64,000 nt of DNA, taken from the NCBI RefSeq assembly GCF_014839805.1, contig NC_051129.1:3972920-4036919 (forward strand), given 5' to 3'. The position numbers were made by a program, and so were the translations under genes. Positions within the stretch are counted from its first letter, which is position 1. The number at the start of each line of letters is the position of its first letter. Shown piece by piece: positions 36,606 to 47,852 of the stretch. Source of the stretch: Manduca sexta (lineage: Eukaryota; Arthropoda; Insecta; Lepidoptera; Sphingidae). Below the pieces are notes generated by a model, which saw only the letters and a program-made list of their open reading frames with translations, was not told where the DNA came from and did not search any database.

Positions 36606-36825
36606 ACCCTTATTCATAAACGTTTTTTATCTAAGGACGAAGTAAAGCTGTGATAACAAGCTTGTTTCTCAGTGCCCAACGGCACTGAGAAACAGACATA
36701 GGGCCGTTGTGATTGTCCCTATGTCTACGCATTGAGAAGACTCCCATGCCGTCAGCACTGAGAAACAGACTTGTTATCACAGCTTTACTCGGTCGTTAGA
36801 TAAAAAACGTCTATGAATAAGGGGG
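36606..36825. mobile_element. MITE with about 75-bp terminal inverted repeats and nested hairpins
   Basis: The left end, ACCCTTATTCATAAACG followed by ttttttatctaaggacgaag and taaagctgtgataacaag, is matched by the inverted right end with only a few differences. Inside, GTTTCTCAGTGCC (36664-36676) pairs perfectly with 36681-36693, and AGACATAGGG (36694-36703) with CCCTATGTCT (36717-36726). Possible TAA target duplications (36603-36605 and 36826-36828) would fit the PIF/Harbinger superfamily, but the assignment is tentative. No ORF is present. A short decayed relative lies at 43983-44016. Confidence 0.85.
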
Positions 36826-36828
36826 TAA

Positions 36829-38176
36829 AAATAGATCTATTATTTTGACTGTGTATTTATTTCATGTTCCAATTTATCAACAGGAATTAACAAATACTTT
36901 TGAAAATGGCCATTTGAAAGAAACTCAACATTATTTCCTTTGAATACAATAAGCCATGTAATTTGATTTGCATAAAGACCTTTCATTTCAATGATAAAGT
37001 TAGTATTATATTTGTCCACAAAGGCCTAATAAAACTTGAAAAACTTTTGTGAATATAAATTCGTTCGCTCTGAATAAGATTTCTTGTGTACGCTATAAAT
37101 ATTTTCTTAAATTTCTCACACGGTAGAGGCTGAATAGACAACATTATTGTAATTTATGTGTTTTATATGCGAGACACGTATAATCCTCATTTAAGTTGTT
37201 TGAAAAAGTCTCAAGGTAAATTTTCGATGACTTGCTTTAGTAGTAGATATTTGCCTGCATTCTTGAGTTCAAATGTGATTACTTTGAATTATAATCATCA
37301 ATAATATATCTTAGAGGACCGCATAGTTAGCAATAATCTGAAAGTCCCATTACAACATTGAAAAACTAAGTTCCCGCAAACATCCCGTTAGGTCACGTAA
37401 CACAATCATATTTGTGTTAATAAAAATGTATTCTCGGCGACGTTTAATGCCATATTGTCGTTTAACATAGAATGGGGGCAAGCCAAGCTATAAATTATTC
37501 TTAGTACGTGCCTGTGGACGTCTGATATAATGAAAGTTTCTGAACGTACACTTTATCAGATACTTTCTATTTATAATAATTGTTAATGTGCATATAAGCT
37601 TATTGTAGTCAGGAATTTCAATGTTTTGTTTTTGTATAACAATATTTGTGATAGGCTTTCTTGATGGTTTACGTACCGTGCCTCAAATACTATTACTATT
37701 GTGACTTGTGAGTGGTTATTTAATATAGAAATACGGTATTAACCTTAGGCAAATTTGGCTTAACCAAAGTGTTTAAATCTCTGAATGGAGGAGACTGCAG
37801 TCGTGTTTTGTATGAATTTGCAAGTTGTTTCTTATAAAATCATTATTATTTAAAATTAACACCATTCATTATTTTTCCCTGTCACATCATATCATGTTTT
37901 ATAAGAGCAAAATAAAAGCGACCACAAAAATAAATTATCTTAAATGATTAACTCCATCAGTCCCGAAACACGATATTGCAGATCGATGTTGACGAAACGT
38001 CTACCCAAAGCCTAAACCACTCGCTAACGAGCGCAACACTTAATGCTTCGATGCACTTCCAGGTACCCTGAAGACTTCCTGACATTACGCCTTTAATGTG
38101 GATTAAAGATATTGGTTTTATTCATAATAGGGGAAGTGTTTTACTACTCACTTATGAAATGGTTAGTTATAAATCT
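36829..38176. other. Unique AT-rich non-coding DNA
   Basis: No feature was recognised. Confidence 0.5.
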
Positions 38177-38302
38177 AACAGGCCGGCATAATTGTGTCGA
38201 CTGGCGAGGGGTAATCAACTCTCGTCAGTAGACATTCTATACGGATATCATTTACTCACGTGTAGTGGAGTCATTTTGGTGTGTCCGTATAAAAAAATCA
38301 AA
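38177..38302 (+). mobile_element. Non-LTR retrotransposon/SINE 3' tail, family T copy 4
   Basis: aacaggccggcataattgtg, tcgactggcgaggggtaatc, tcagtagacattctat, gtagtggagtcattttg and a tataaaaaaatc end. It is co-linear with 13148-13267 but starts 25 bp further upstream. An open frame covering it (38192-38383) is incidental. Confidence 0.65.
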
Positions 38303-39830
38303 CATGTTTATAATAAGGGAAGGGTTTTACTCGGCTGCGCGTCGCATTCTAAACGGCTGAAGGAAATTCAGTCATTTCAGTAACTTCCGGAGGTTGCGTT
38401 CCAAATCAAACCCATACGTTTCAGGCCCTCGTACGTAAGTAAAATGTAAAAAAAAATGTAAAGTGTTAATTTTCATTTTTGTTAAAGTATTATACAGATG
38501 TTTAATTAAGCGACCCAGTTTTTCATAGCCAAAATGTACCAACCCACAAATTATCTAAAAATAAATGATTAATATTTAATACGCAATTAATACATATGTG
38601 ATACTTAACTGTTTAAACACGCCAAGATCTTAAATATCCGACACAAAGAGACAACTTTCACCACCAATTTTATATACATAGAACAATCAAACAATTCGCA
38701 AAGCTTGTTTAAATGTAGATCGTACATTTTAGCAAAAATCGGGGCTGATATTATTAAGGCTTGTTTAAAAACTAGGCAACTGTAAACTCATCAAACCTAT
38801 CAAGTAATTTACAAACTATTATTTCAAGCCCAATTTGAACGTTCGTGAACTTACTTCCTTAACCATCGTAGAAATAAATTATAATTAATTGTCGGTAGGA
38901 AATTAGGAATATTGGACAGCATTTCCTGCGGTGTTACACAACACGCAGTCACTCAGTAATGTGTACTAACCCAATTAATTGGGTCTAACGCGCACACTAA
39001 TAACATTTTCTTAATTTGGTAAAGGAATTAACTTAATATAGTTCGTTAGTTTTATTTTAGGCTTCTGTTTATTAGCTTCAAGTTGGTTAAGACGTTTTAT
39101 GTAATCTGTAGTTATGATTCAATTAGGAATCGTAGTAATTTATTTTGTTTTTGTTTGTTTGTTTCAGGTAAGCAGTTTCAGTTGGCTGTGAAGGTATTGG
39201 ATATTTTTGTGAGCCAGGTATAGTTAAAATAATTAGAGTATACCAATATACATCTTCTTTTATTTTCGATTTATGTAAAACTAGAATTTTGAATGCTCTG
39301 TATTTCAAGGGCGGATTTTTTATTTTTTAAATAACAGATGATCATTGTAACTTAGCATATTTCTATAGAAAATCATTTCTAACATCTTTTTACGTAATGC
39401 AATAAAATTTTATTGACGAGAAATATATGGAACTTTATCAGAAGCAAGCTACAAACACAATCGAGAAACCGCCATCATCAACCGTACAATACCCCTGTCC
39501 ATTTGAGTGTCACGTAAAAACTATATTAATTACGTAGATGTTTATCATTTAATAGTGCTGTTATACAATCCAATCGCTCGGCCCCGGATAAGTGTGTTAG
39601 CACATTGGTAACACTGTATATGTCTCTAACATTGGAGTGCTGAGAGATGGCTCAAACTTTCCTATAACATAGGGCAAAGAAAGCCCAGATCCTAACAAGG
39701 CCCACGATCCATGTTTTAGGTTATAGTGCGAAAATATACTACGTTATTTTATTACTTTTTTTTTAGTTTTACTGATATTGCAATTTAATCAAAGGCCACC
39801 ATTATACGAAGATTATAAAATTAGGTAGGA
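38303..39830. other. Unique DNA with one 16-bp palindrome
   Basis: ACCCAATTAATTGGGT (38969-38984) is a perfect palindrome. A donor-like tacgtaagt lies at 38435. Nothing else was recognised. Confidence 0.45.
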
Positions 39831-39987
39831 CTTTAACTTTGCCTTACCTTAGAATATTTTATATATGTATAAAGTAACATTTTGTTAAAAGGCTTTAGTA
39901 TTTATTTTATATCTAGAGATCGCTGTAGTCGGCATTCTCACGGTTGACCATATTGTCAAAATACTGTAGCTTAGTCTCCAGACGTAG
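39831..39987 (+). repeat. Tandem duplication, unit 1
   Basis: ctttaactttgccttacctt ... aagtaacattttgttaa ... agtcggcattctcacgg ... cttagtctccagacgtag. It repeats at 40011-40164 with a period of about 180 bp and roughly 80 percent identity by eye. Confidence 0.8.
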
Positions 39988-40010
39988 CTTAAAGGTAATG
40001 ATATAAGGCC

Positions 40011-40164
40011 TTTAAGGGTTGCGTTACCTTAGATTAATTTATACATTTATAAAGTAACATTTTGTTAATATTTTTATATTTATTTTATATTTAGAGGTCG
40101 CTTTAGTCGGCATTCTCAAGTCTGGCCACATTGTCAAATTCTGTCGCTTAGTCTCCAAACGTAG
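40011..40164 (+). repeat. Tandem duplication, unit 2
   Basis: tttaagggttgcgttacctt ... aagtaacattttgttaa ... agtcggcattctcaagt ... cttagtctccaaacgtag. The divergence between units suggests an old local duplication. No coding sequence is in either unit. Confidence 0.8.
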
Positions 40165-40646
40165 GTAAACTATAATGTAAATAAACAAATGAGAAAGATA
40201 TAACTATATTATGTGGACTGTAAAAATAAAAATTAATAACAATATGATAATCGCATCATACTTATATACAAATTCATTAGACTGTGAAATTTAGTGAATC
40301 GTTTGCAAAACATTATCTTTCGCAATTAAAATAATTTCGAGATAGTTCTAAGAGCCAATTGGCTACTCCTACAGCATGGTTAGTCCCGTACGCCTTTATA
40401 TTATGTTCTGAACGATCTCGCGAAAAGATAATCAAAACGAATGGATATTGGGAAACAAGTAAACTCCACGTCTCTAAGTGCTGGTCCGTGTATAGCTAAA
40501 ACTTATATATTTCTTAGTTTTATATGGTTAGTACGTGCGAAGATGGAATGTTAGTATATTGTTCTATAACTTAAATGCAGTCACATCTGTGAAAGGGTTA
40601 GTACAGTTGATAGGTAAGCAATGTTCTTTAAATCTAGGTTTAAATT

Positions 40647-40813
40647 ACACACACACACACACAAAACACATTTATCCCCGAAAGGGTATGCAGAGGCGCA
40701 ACCAGGGCACCCACTTTTCGCCAAGTGCGTTCCGTCCCATGATGTGATGGGGGCGAGCCTATCGCCATATCAAGAACTAGTTCCAGACTCTGGGTTTATA
40801 CGAAGCAGAAAAA
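40647..40813 (-). mobile_element. SINE, 5'-truncated copy of the 4100-4372 family
   Basis: A (ca)n tail (40647-40663) is followed by ttatccccgaaagggtatgc, gaggcgcaaccagggcaccc and ttccgtcccatgatgtgatg, co-linear with 4100-4372. The tRNA-like head is missing. TTAAATT directly flanks it on both sides (40640-40646 and 40814-40820), so it inserted already truncated and did not lose its head later. Confidence 0.8.
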
Positions 40814-40820
40814 TTAAATT

Positions 40821-41556
40821 GATAAAAAAATCACATAATTACAGACTTGATCAAACAAAATCGAAATGAGAATCAGTCAAGTTATCTGCAATCGTAAAAT
40901 ACCAATGTGATTACAAAATCGACCCTAATATTAATGCCTAGATGGTCTGTAAAGATAATTTTAATCTGTCTGTGACTACTGTTATGCTTTTCTTTGAATT
41001 GATAACATTAATTGCTGTACTTTCACAAGATAAGAATAGAGATACAAGTTACAAGAACCACTCTTGTTTTAAACTTATCTATATTGTTTTTACTTTAAAA
41101 CTGCTTTTACAAAAATATATAAGAAAGAATATTTGAAGCATAACTATATCATTATAGAGAACACTCTACAATTCTCTAATATCGCGCGTAAATTCTTGTT
41201 TAATTTGTTATTACGTTGAAATTTTTTAGGTAGATCATTTCTATCGTACAAATAACTGCTCTTCTTTTAACGTCATGTCAAATAAGTATGGCATGTTTTT
41301 TAGTTCATTTGCCTCTGATAAAATTAGCATTCTTAAAAATATTATTTAAATGAAACTTCATACTTTTTATGTACCTGTTCTTGACATTTCTTATTAGATA
41401 GTCAATTATGTGTTTTACCAACCGTTTCTTATTCTTGCATGTCGTGTTCACATTTGGAAGTTAGCAAATATTTGTTATAAAAATATAATTTATTGAGACT
41501 GTATGTTAGGAATTTCAATTGTTTATAACCAGTTTTGTGAATCTAATAACTAAACA
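40821..41556. other. Unique AT-rich DNA
   Basis: No feature was recognised. The frame 40942-41136 is Leu/Thr/Lys-rich and unsupported. Confidence 0.45.
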
Positions 41557-41715
41557 TTTTTTTTTGTTGCTTTGAATGACGAGACGAACTTGCCGTTCGA
41601 CTGTTGGTAAGCGATATGATCGCCCATCAACAATAGAAACACCATCCAACACCTTGAATTAAAAAGTATAGTTTGTATTGGTGGACTCTCACATATGAGA
41701 GACCTACGACCAGTA
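41557..41715 (-). mobile_element. Retrotransposon 3' region, minus strand
   Basis: A T-run (41557-41565) marks a minus-strand poly(A) end, followed by tgaatgacgagacgaacttg, ccgttcgactgttggtaagc and gaaacaccatccaacacctt. The pattern matches a widespread lepidopteran interspersed repeat. The gatggtaag-like block next to the tail recalls family T (13148, 17543, 29311, 38177), suggesting related 3' ends. The outer border is approximate. Confidence 0.5.
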
Positions 41716-42967
41716 TATAACAAAGTTTAAAGCTTACATACTTACTATAATGTTATTTTCTCAGTAACAGATCGTATATATATCTTTAATAATGCCATAT
41801 CCAACCTTTCGTATATCTATCTTAAGCCGGCTAATAAACTCTGCCGGCATGATACGTCAATCGGTTCGTGGTGAAGTAATCACAATTGTTATTGTGTGTA
41901 CAGGTATAGGGGTGAACGAACTCCAAATACCGGCTCTACCGAGCCAAGATTATACGTTATATGTTCTAAGTCATCAACTATGTTAGCTAATGCGTCAGTA
42001 TGAGAGAATGAATTGACTTGCTAAATATTATCGGCAGTTATTAAGTCCAGTTAGCTCGAAAAATAGAAGAAACCCTACAAAAACTTGCGTAAAGCAGAAA
42101 ACTCGGTACGAATGTTGGAAACACTCTTGTAAACGCAAGGTAAAAGTCCCCCTCGATCCTACGTGTATAAAAAAAATTTAACTTAGTATGTAAGTATTGT
42201 ATTTTTGCATTTTTCAACAAAATGGTTAGTTTTATCATAAAAACACAAAATTGTAGAACATACAATCATCTATAATAACTGTTCTAACACTTTTTTTATA
42301 AAAAGTTTCATTTCTGCTATAAAGCGATTGTAAAAATTGAAAAGTCGTGTTCTCTACAATATGAGGTTGAATCAAAAAGCTTTTGAACGGGTTTAAGTTA
42401 CACATTGTCATTTTATGTTGATATGTTGAATTTTGCGTCTTTATATTTACCTCTCTGCTTTACTTTGAACGTAGAAATGTATTGAAATGTACAGCATATT
42501 TCGACATATCAGTCTGTGAAGAATTGCGATTTGTTTATTTTGTGAACTCATCGTCAGTTTAATACCTTGGCGATTTATTTCAATTGCGTCGCATTTTTTA
42601 TTCGACAATATTTCAATCTTCAATACAAAAAATAATCTAAAAAGAGATGTCTATGAAGTAAGAATGAAAAAATATACCAATGAATGCGCCGCAAAAAATA
42701 AAGCTAAGTTTGAATAATGCCCTCTTTTTCGTCAGTTTTTTTTACGTCCGTGATACATTAAAATTAAAGAGTTCACGAAGTATTATTATGTATAGAGCAG
42801 TGAGATCATCATACTAAACAATGAAAGGTGTTTACTATTACAACATAGTTATTATTAGAATATTACTTTTTTTTAATATCTTCGTCAGAATAACAGACTT
42901 GTTGCTGACACAAAAGTACTACTGAGAGTTTGCATTTTTGCGAGGGAAAAGTAACTTATAATTTATA
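41716..42967. other. Unique AT-rich non-coding DNA
   Basis: No gene was recognised. The stretch at 42360-42420 was considered as a mariner end and rejected. Confidence 0.45.
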
Positions 42968-43235
42968 CTAGGTATTGACCGCGCCTTCGCCTGCGTGAAA
43001 AGCCTTACCCACCAAAAGTCCGTATAACACTGTACCGAGCCATCGATCTGTACGATGCCAGCGCAATCTGTGAAAAATCAGATTAAGAAATTGTTTTTTT
43101 TTTCACGACAGCAACTTATCGGTGTAAAAAGTACCCTACGAGTTAATCCGGGACATGGTCTATACGAATGCTAATTTTCATCCAAATCCGTTCAGCGATT
43201 TCTGCGTTTACTAGTTACAAACATACGAACATTAA
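42968..43235 (-). mobile_element. Helitron, minus strand, 5' border uncertain
   Basis: Read on minus, the 3' end is cacgcaggcgaaggcgcggtcaa reduced to a GC hairpin, then tacCTAG (42968-42971) before host T (complement of A42967). The body includes gctgaacggatttggatg (minus), typical of lepidopteran Helitrons. The 5' TC end could not be pinned down, so the right coordinate is an estimate. Confidence 0.5.
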
Positions 43236-43982
43236 AGCGTTTTCATTTACAATAAGTTACTTGAAACGTAGATGTAAAATAAAAAAAATGTAAATTTTGA
43301 ACGAATTTTAATTTTACACATCCAAATGCCCCTACTACTAGCCTAAGGTAATTTGTCGCAGCGTCAATATACTTTCAGTCGGAAGTATACTCAGGTACAC
43401 GCCATATTCGGACTTAACTACAAAATGATCAAAAAAGTAGAATTTGGATTTTTGGTGAAAATATTCGTTTTTCATGGATGATTTTTGGCACAATGTTAGC
43501 AGAGGTAAAGGCGAGTGTGTGATGAGAGAGAGAGAGTGAGAAGGCAATAACAAAATTACCCTGTATCATGTATTATAGAGCTAATTCTTTGTAGGTGTAG
43601 ATAATGATGCTTACCAGCACTAACGTTTGAGCCGGTTTGCGTTCTTTTTGCAATGCCTATAAAAGGTAACTAATCTACACGCAACGAGTTCTAAATAAAG
43701 ACCTTTTTTGTAAGCGTCAAGTAAACCATATAAGTACTAGGATCCACGACATATTACTTTACTAAGAAACAGCGAATATGGAATGTTTTTAAATCAATAC
43801 TTGGACAAATTGTCTTTAAATTAAACAACATCCGTAATCAGAAACAATACTATTAGCACACTGTGCCCGAACGCATTGTGTCGGAATTTTCATAATTTTC
43901 TCTGGCTTTATCTGACAGCAAACTGAAGTATTTGAATATGAGCCAATCAGTGACGCACTGCGAAGGATGCCATGTCAAAAAA
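43236..43982. other. Unique DNA with a short (GA)n run
   Basis: A gagagagagag run lies at about 43524-43535. No gene was recognised. Confidence 0.4.
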
Positions 43983-44016
43983 ACAGAAAAACAGACTTAT
44001 TGTCACAGCATTGCTC
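43983..44016. mobile_element. Decayed fragment of the 36606 MITE family
   Basis: gaaaaacagacttattgtcacagc then attgctc resembles gaaacagacttgttatcacagctttactc at the right end of the MITE at 36606-36825. Only one terminal segment is recognisable. Confidence 0.35.
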
Positions 44017-46592
44017 AATGCACAGTAACGTATGTGTACACGGGGTTTACTTTATTTTTGTATTGCCTGGTTGTAATTCACAAAAGCCAATAGATGTTAC
44101 AACTTAAATCATCTATTAATAAAGTATACAACACTATAGATACGGCTAATCATGCGCTATCGTCCATCGAGTTCAATATTACTTGATAACACAGGATAAA
44201 TTATAGATATGATGCACATAGAAAGCAAACAAAGAATCTTTTGTTGTATTATTTCGTTTATTGATCAACAAAGTTATTGTGAGTTTCTTCCTTATCACTA
44301 TAAATTTTGGTTTTAGACTTAATTTACCTTTTTTATATGTCATCATCATATTAGATACATCATATCACAATACATCGATTTAGTGTAACAAGTTCGTTTC
44401 ATTAGTTAACGTATTATGTGGTGTTTTTACGGGGCTTTATTAAACCAACTGAAATGGACAGACGTCATTAAATCGTCTACGAAGTGTTCCCTTATTGAAT
44501 GTACACGCAGTGCCATGAAAAGAGAGAAATGGAGAGTTCTTGCAAAAGTCGCAATCAATTTTTCAGACGATCCATAACCACGACCACACCGCCAGGAATG
44601 TACGACTGATAAGAAGAATCAAACCAAATATATAAACTTTTGAATAGAGAAAGCACTTTAGTGGTATGTATTGTGATTCCGGCTGATGTAGCCAATGTTT
44701 ATGAAGGCGTTGTGCTGATTATCAAGTGAACGCCTTGTTCATTACGTAATTCAGATCTTACATCTGTTAGTGTATTTTTATTTTAATTCACATATAACTA
44801 TATTTTTTTTAAAAAAAGCGCGGTTTTTCGTTATCGAAACGTAATATCATCATTGAATAATTATTTGTAATTTTCTAGATGAAGTAATGCTAGGCGTGAT
44901 GTCACTGATTTAGTGTAAGGCATAAATTCAGGTGTTCTACTACTAAGCAAGATTAAAATCATGTCCAATTAAGTTTCGAAGTCTCGTAATTCTACATTGG
45001 AAACGGAGGCAATAAGCAAATTGAAACACATTAATACAGTGTTTCTTAACTCGGCAAGGTTATTAATTATATTGTAAATTCGCTTTTATTGAATTCTGAT
45101 ACATTAGTCAAGGCACTGACAGAGATAAGGTTTCCGTGGAGTCTCTACCCATTTGGATTAAAAATATTTACTTGATAACTTTATTTAAAACACGGATTTC
45201 TAGTTCAATTCCTGATAGAATTATGAGTAATAGATAATAGCGAGTAAATTATCACGTCAGGAGTTGAAGTACTCATATGACTTGTTCCATACTCCAGGTC
45301 TTTGCATCAAAATTTGATTTTCCAGATAAAATTGTACCAAATCTGAATAATTCAACTTTTCCAAGTTTTGTTAGCTACATAACCCTTTCAAACGGTTACA
45401 CTCTAATCTTGTTAGGTTATGTAGTAACTGTTAAGATCCATATCTTCTTCAGGTATCATAAATATTACAATAGATAGGCCCTAAAGGATATTAGATAACG
45501 TATTTAGAATTTTCCTATCAAAACCAATACACAGTGAATTTTTTTACGTCGATTATCCCCGACCCAGCCAAAGGTCTTATTTTGTTTATATTACCATAAA
45601 GGAAATAGTAATATTATCCTCTTTAGGGCTGTAGCGCTGATCTTATCTGGTATTTTTCTTTTGCGTATGTGAAAAATAATGTATTTATTATCTAACAATT
45701 GCTATTTGGTTAAACTGTTACCTAATTTCAGTAAATGACTATACGTATTAGCGATAATAGTTTATCTACAAATGACTGTGAGATAACATCATTTGTTTTT
45801 ATTTTAGAAAGTACGCACACATTACTTACAGTTTTTTGTGGTCACCTCAAAATAGCTTTTGTTTTCTTTTTGCCCCAACTACTGTTTTTATTCTTCAAAT
45901 TCAATAGCAATTCCTAGGAACTACGAATGATCTACCTTAGGGGTAATTGCTTTTAAATTGCCTTTTATTCTTTTTAGGTACAATCAATGTAAAATAAAAA
46001 ATAAATTTCCATTGTTCACATATTAAAGTGTGTCGTGCACATTGCGAGTGCAATTGTATATTATCAGATCCGTCGCATGTCGAATGACGGCTTTCACTAC
46101 GAGCGCTGTGATTACTTGGTTTATACTTCTGGTTATTAACATTTATCATTGCCAACTTGTTTGGTTGCGAGCTTGTTGGAAACTGATTTCAATTGTTGAC
46201 ACTTAGTGTATTAGTTATTACTAGTATTGAGATTTCGAGAGACATTTTAATTCATGAATATAATAAGTGTATTAATAATGAAATATGGCAATATTTTTAT
46301 TTGTTATAAGATTAGAGGTTTCACAAATCGCAAACTCCCTTTCTCCCCTTAGATGTGAATAATGTCTTTCGACTGTATGTAGGAAGGCTGACTACATTAT
46401 ACGAGATATAATATGTTTCTTTATGCCTTCTCATCTATGTAGCATCCCGTCATCCCTCCTGCTCTGTATAGACTTTACTACATAGCTCTTTATTTACATA
46501 CATTGATCTAATAAATGTACTTCCTCCATAAAGGCAAGTTAGGGGTATCGAATACCCTTATCTGGTGAAAATGAGGAGAAAGATGAATGTGA
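44017..46592. other. Unique AT-rich non-coding DNA
   Basis: No gene or repeat was recognised. Frames at 45277-45477, 45735-45917 and 45937-46155 lack support. Confidence 0.5.
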
Positions 46593-46667
46593 GATGTGAA
46601 AGACGTGTGTCAACATCGTAGCATGTTCCACTCAATAGTCTCTACCTACCCCTATGGGATAAGGCTT
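46593..46667 (+). mobile_element. LINE ORF C-terminus fragment, family L2 copy 1
   Basis: Frame DVKDVCQHRSMFHSIVSTYP then YGI aligns with EAREVCQNRGKWQCIVSGYP then YAM at 51494-51577. In-frame stops lie just upstream. It is the end of a non-LTR retrotransposon coding region of a family different from the one at 30818, 31387 and 58014. Confidence 0.6.
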
Positions 46668-47852
46668 AATAGCTCTCTATCAAATCACTTTTAAATTTAA
46701 CTATAATTTGAACAAATGTAAGTACTAAGTAGCATGCATTTTTCCGATGCATGCTGGGCTGAACAATGTTGTTAAAGGCAACTAATTTGCATTATTTACG
46801 CTCGTCGCGTACGCTTAATTTAGATTTATCAGCGACTGACCACGTTTCTATCTGATGTTAATGTAATTACAGAGAATGCGTGCAAAACTTTAGGGTCGGA
46901 TATGGGGTTACTTGTTTTTGGAGATATTAGTGCTAGAACGGTCTATGAGCTAAGTTTTGTCGCTGTTAAGAATAGTTTTGACATTATTGATACGAAATAT
47001 GAACTTGGTGTTTTTATTTGATGCTATCTGAGTGTCTGATTGGATTTGAATGTATAATAATATTATTTCTTAGTGTTCATCTACATTGTGTAAAGAGCTC
47101 GTGGTTAAAATTACATGCTTCTAGATTCATCAGCTTAGTTCGTGCGTATCTGTCACCTAATCGGTTAGTATTTATAATTTTACTCAGGGCCTGGTCAACA
47201 ATTTCTGAGTAATATATACGTCACATAAATGTATAAACCGACCAAATACAAAAGTCACACTAATCTGCCAAACAAATGAGAGTAAAATGAGTATCTACAT
47301 TAATTGTTTAATACCATAACCGTCAAATTAAATGTAAAATTTACTTGGAACTTGTAAATCAAACCCGTGTATGAAAGCATTGCATATGGTTACGAGAAAA
47401 CCTTTTAAACAAAATTAAATAACATGTAGCATGTGGTACTATGAACCGGGCGCCGGCTTTTATTTACAAAAAGTATGACGCATGATTACAATTCCTTTGT
47501 GTAACATTTTTATCTGCTGAACTTTTAGCACAAGTTCGTTAGCTAACGCTTTAGCTTACACACAGCACTATAAAACTTTATTATTCACAAAGGTGTAGGA
47601 GTAGATACGATGTAAAATTATGCAGTTTTTAGCAGAGGCAAGGGTGTAATAAATTGTGAGTTAAAAGCCAAGTGCAACCTGCATTACGGAGTTATAAAAC
47701 GGCAGTAGTATGGATTATATCATGTGGGTTTATTCCTTGAGGCTGGTTTAGACTTAGTAGTTAAATTTGAATCAATGGACTCTAAAAAGTCAAAATCTTT
47801 GTTGCTAATTTGTTTTGGAACGGAATTGGAAATAATATCAGTTAAACATAAA
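46668..47852. other. Unique AT-rich non-coding DNA
   Basis: No feature was recognised. A small GC-rich patch (gaaccgggcgccggc) lies near 47440-47457. Confidence 0.45.

Noticed and set aside
42360..42440. Mariner-type transposon end (gttgaatcaaaaagcttttg)
   Set aside because: No matching inverted end or TA duplication within 2 kb and no transposase frame.
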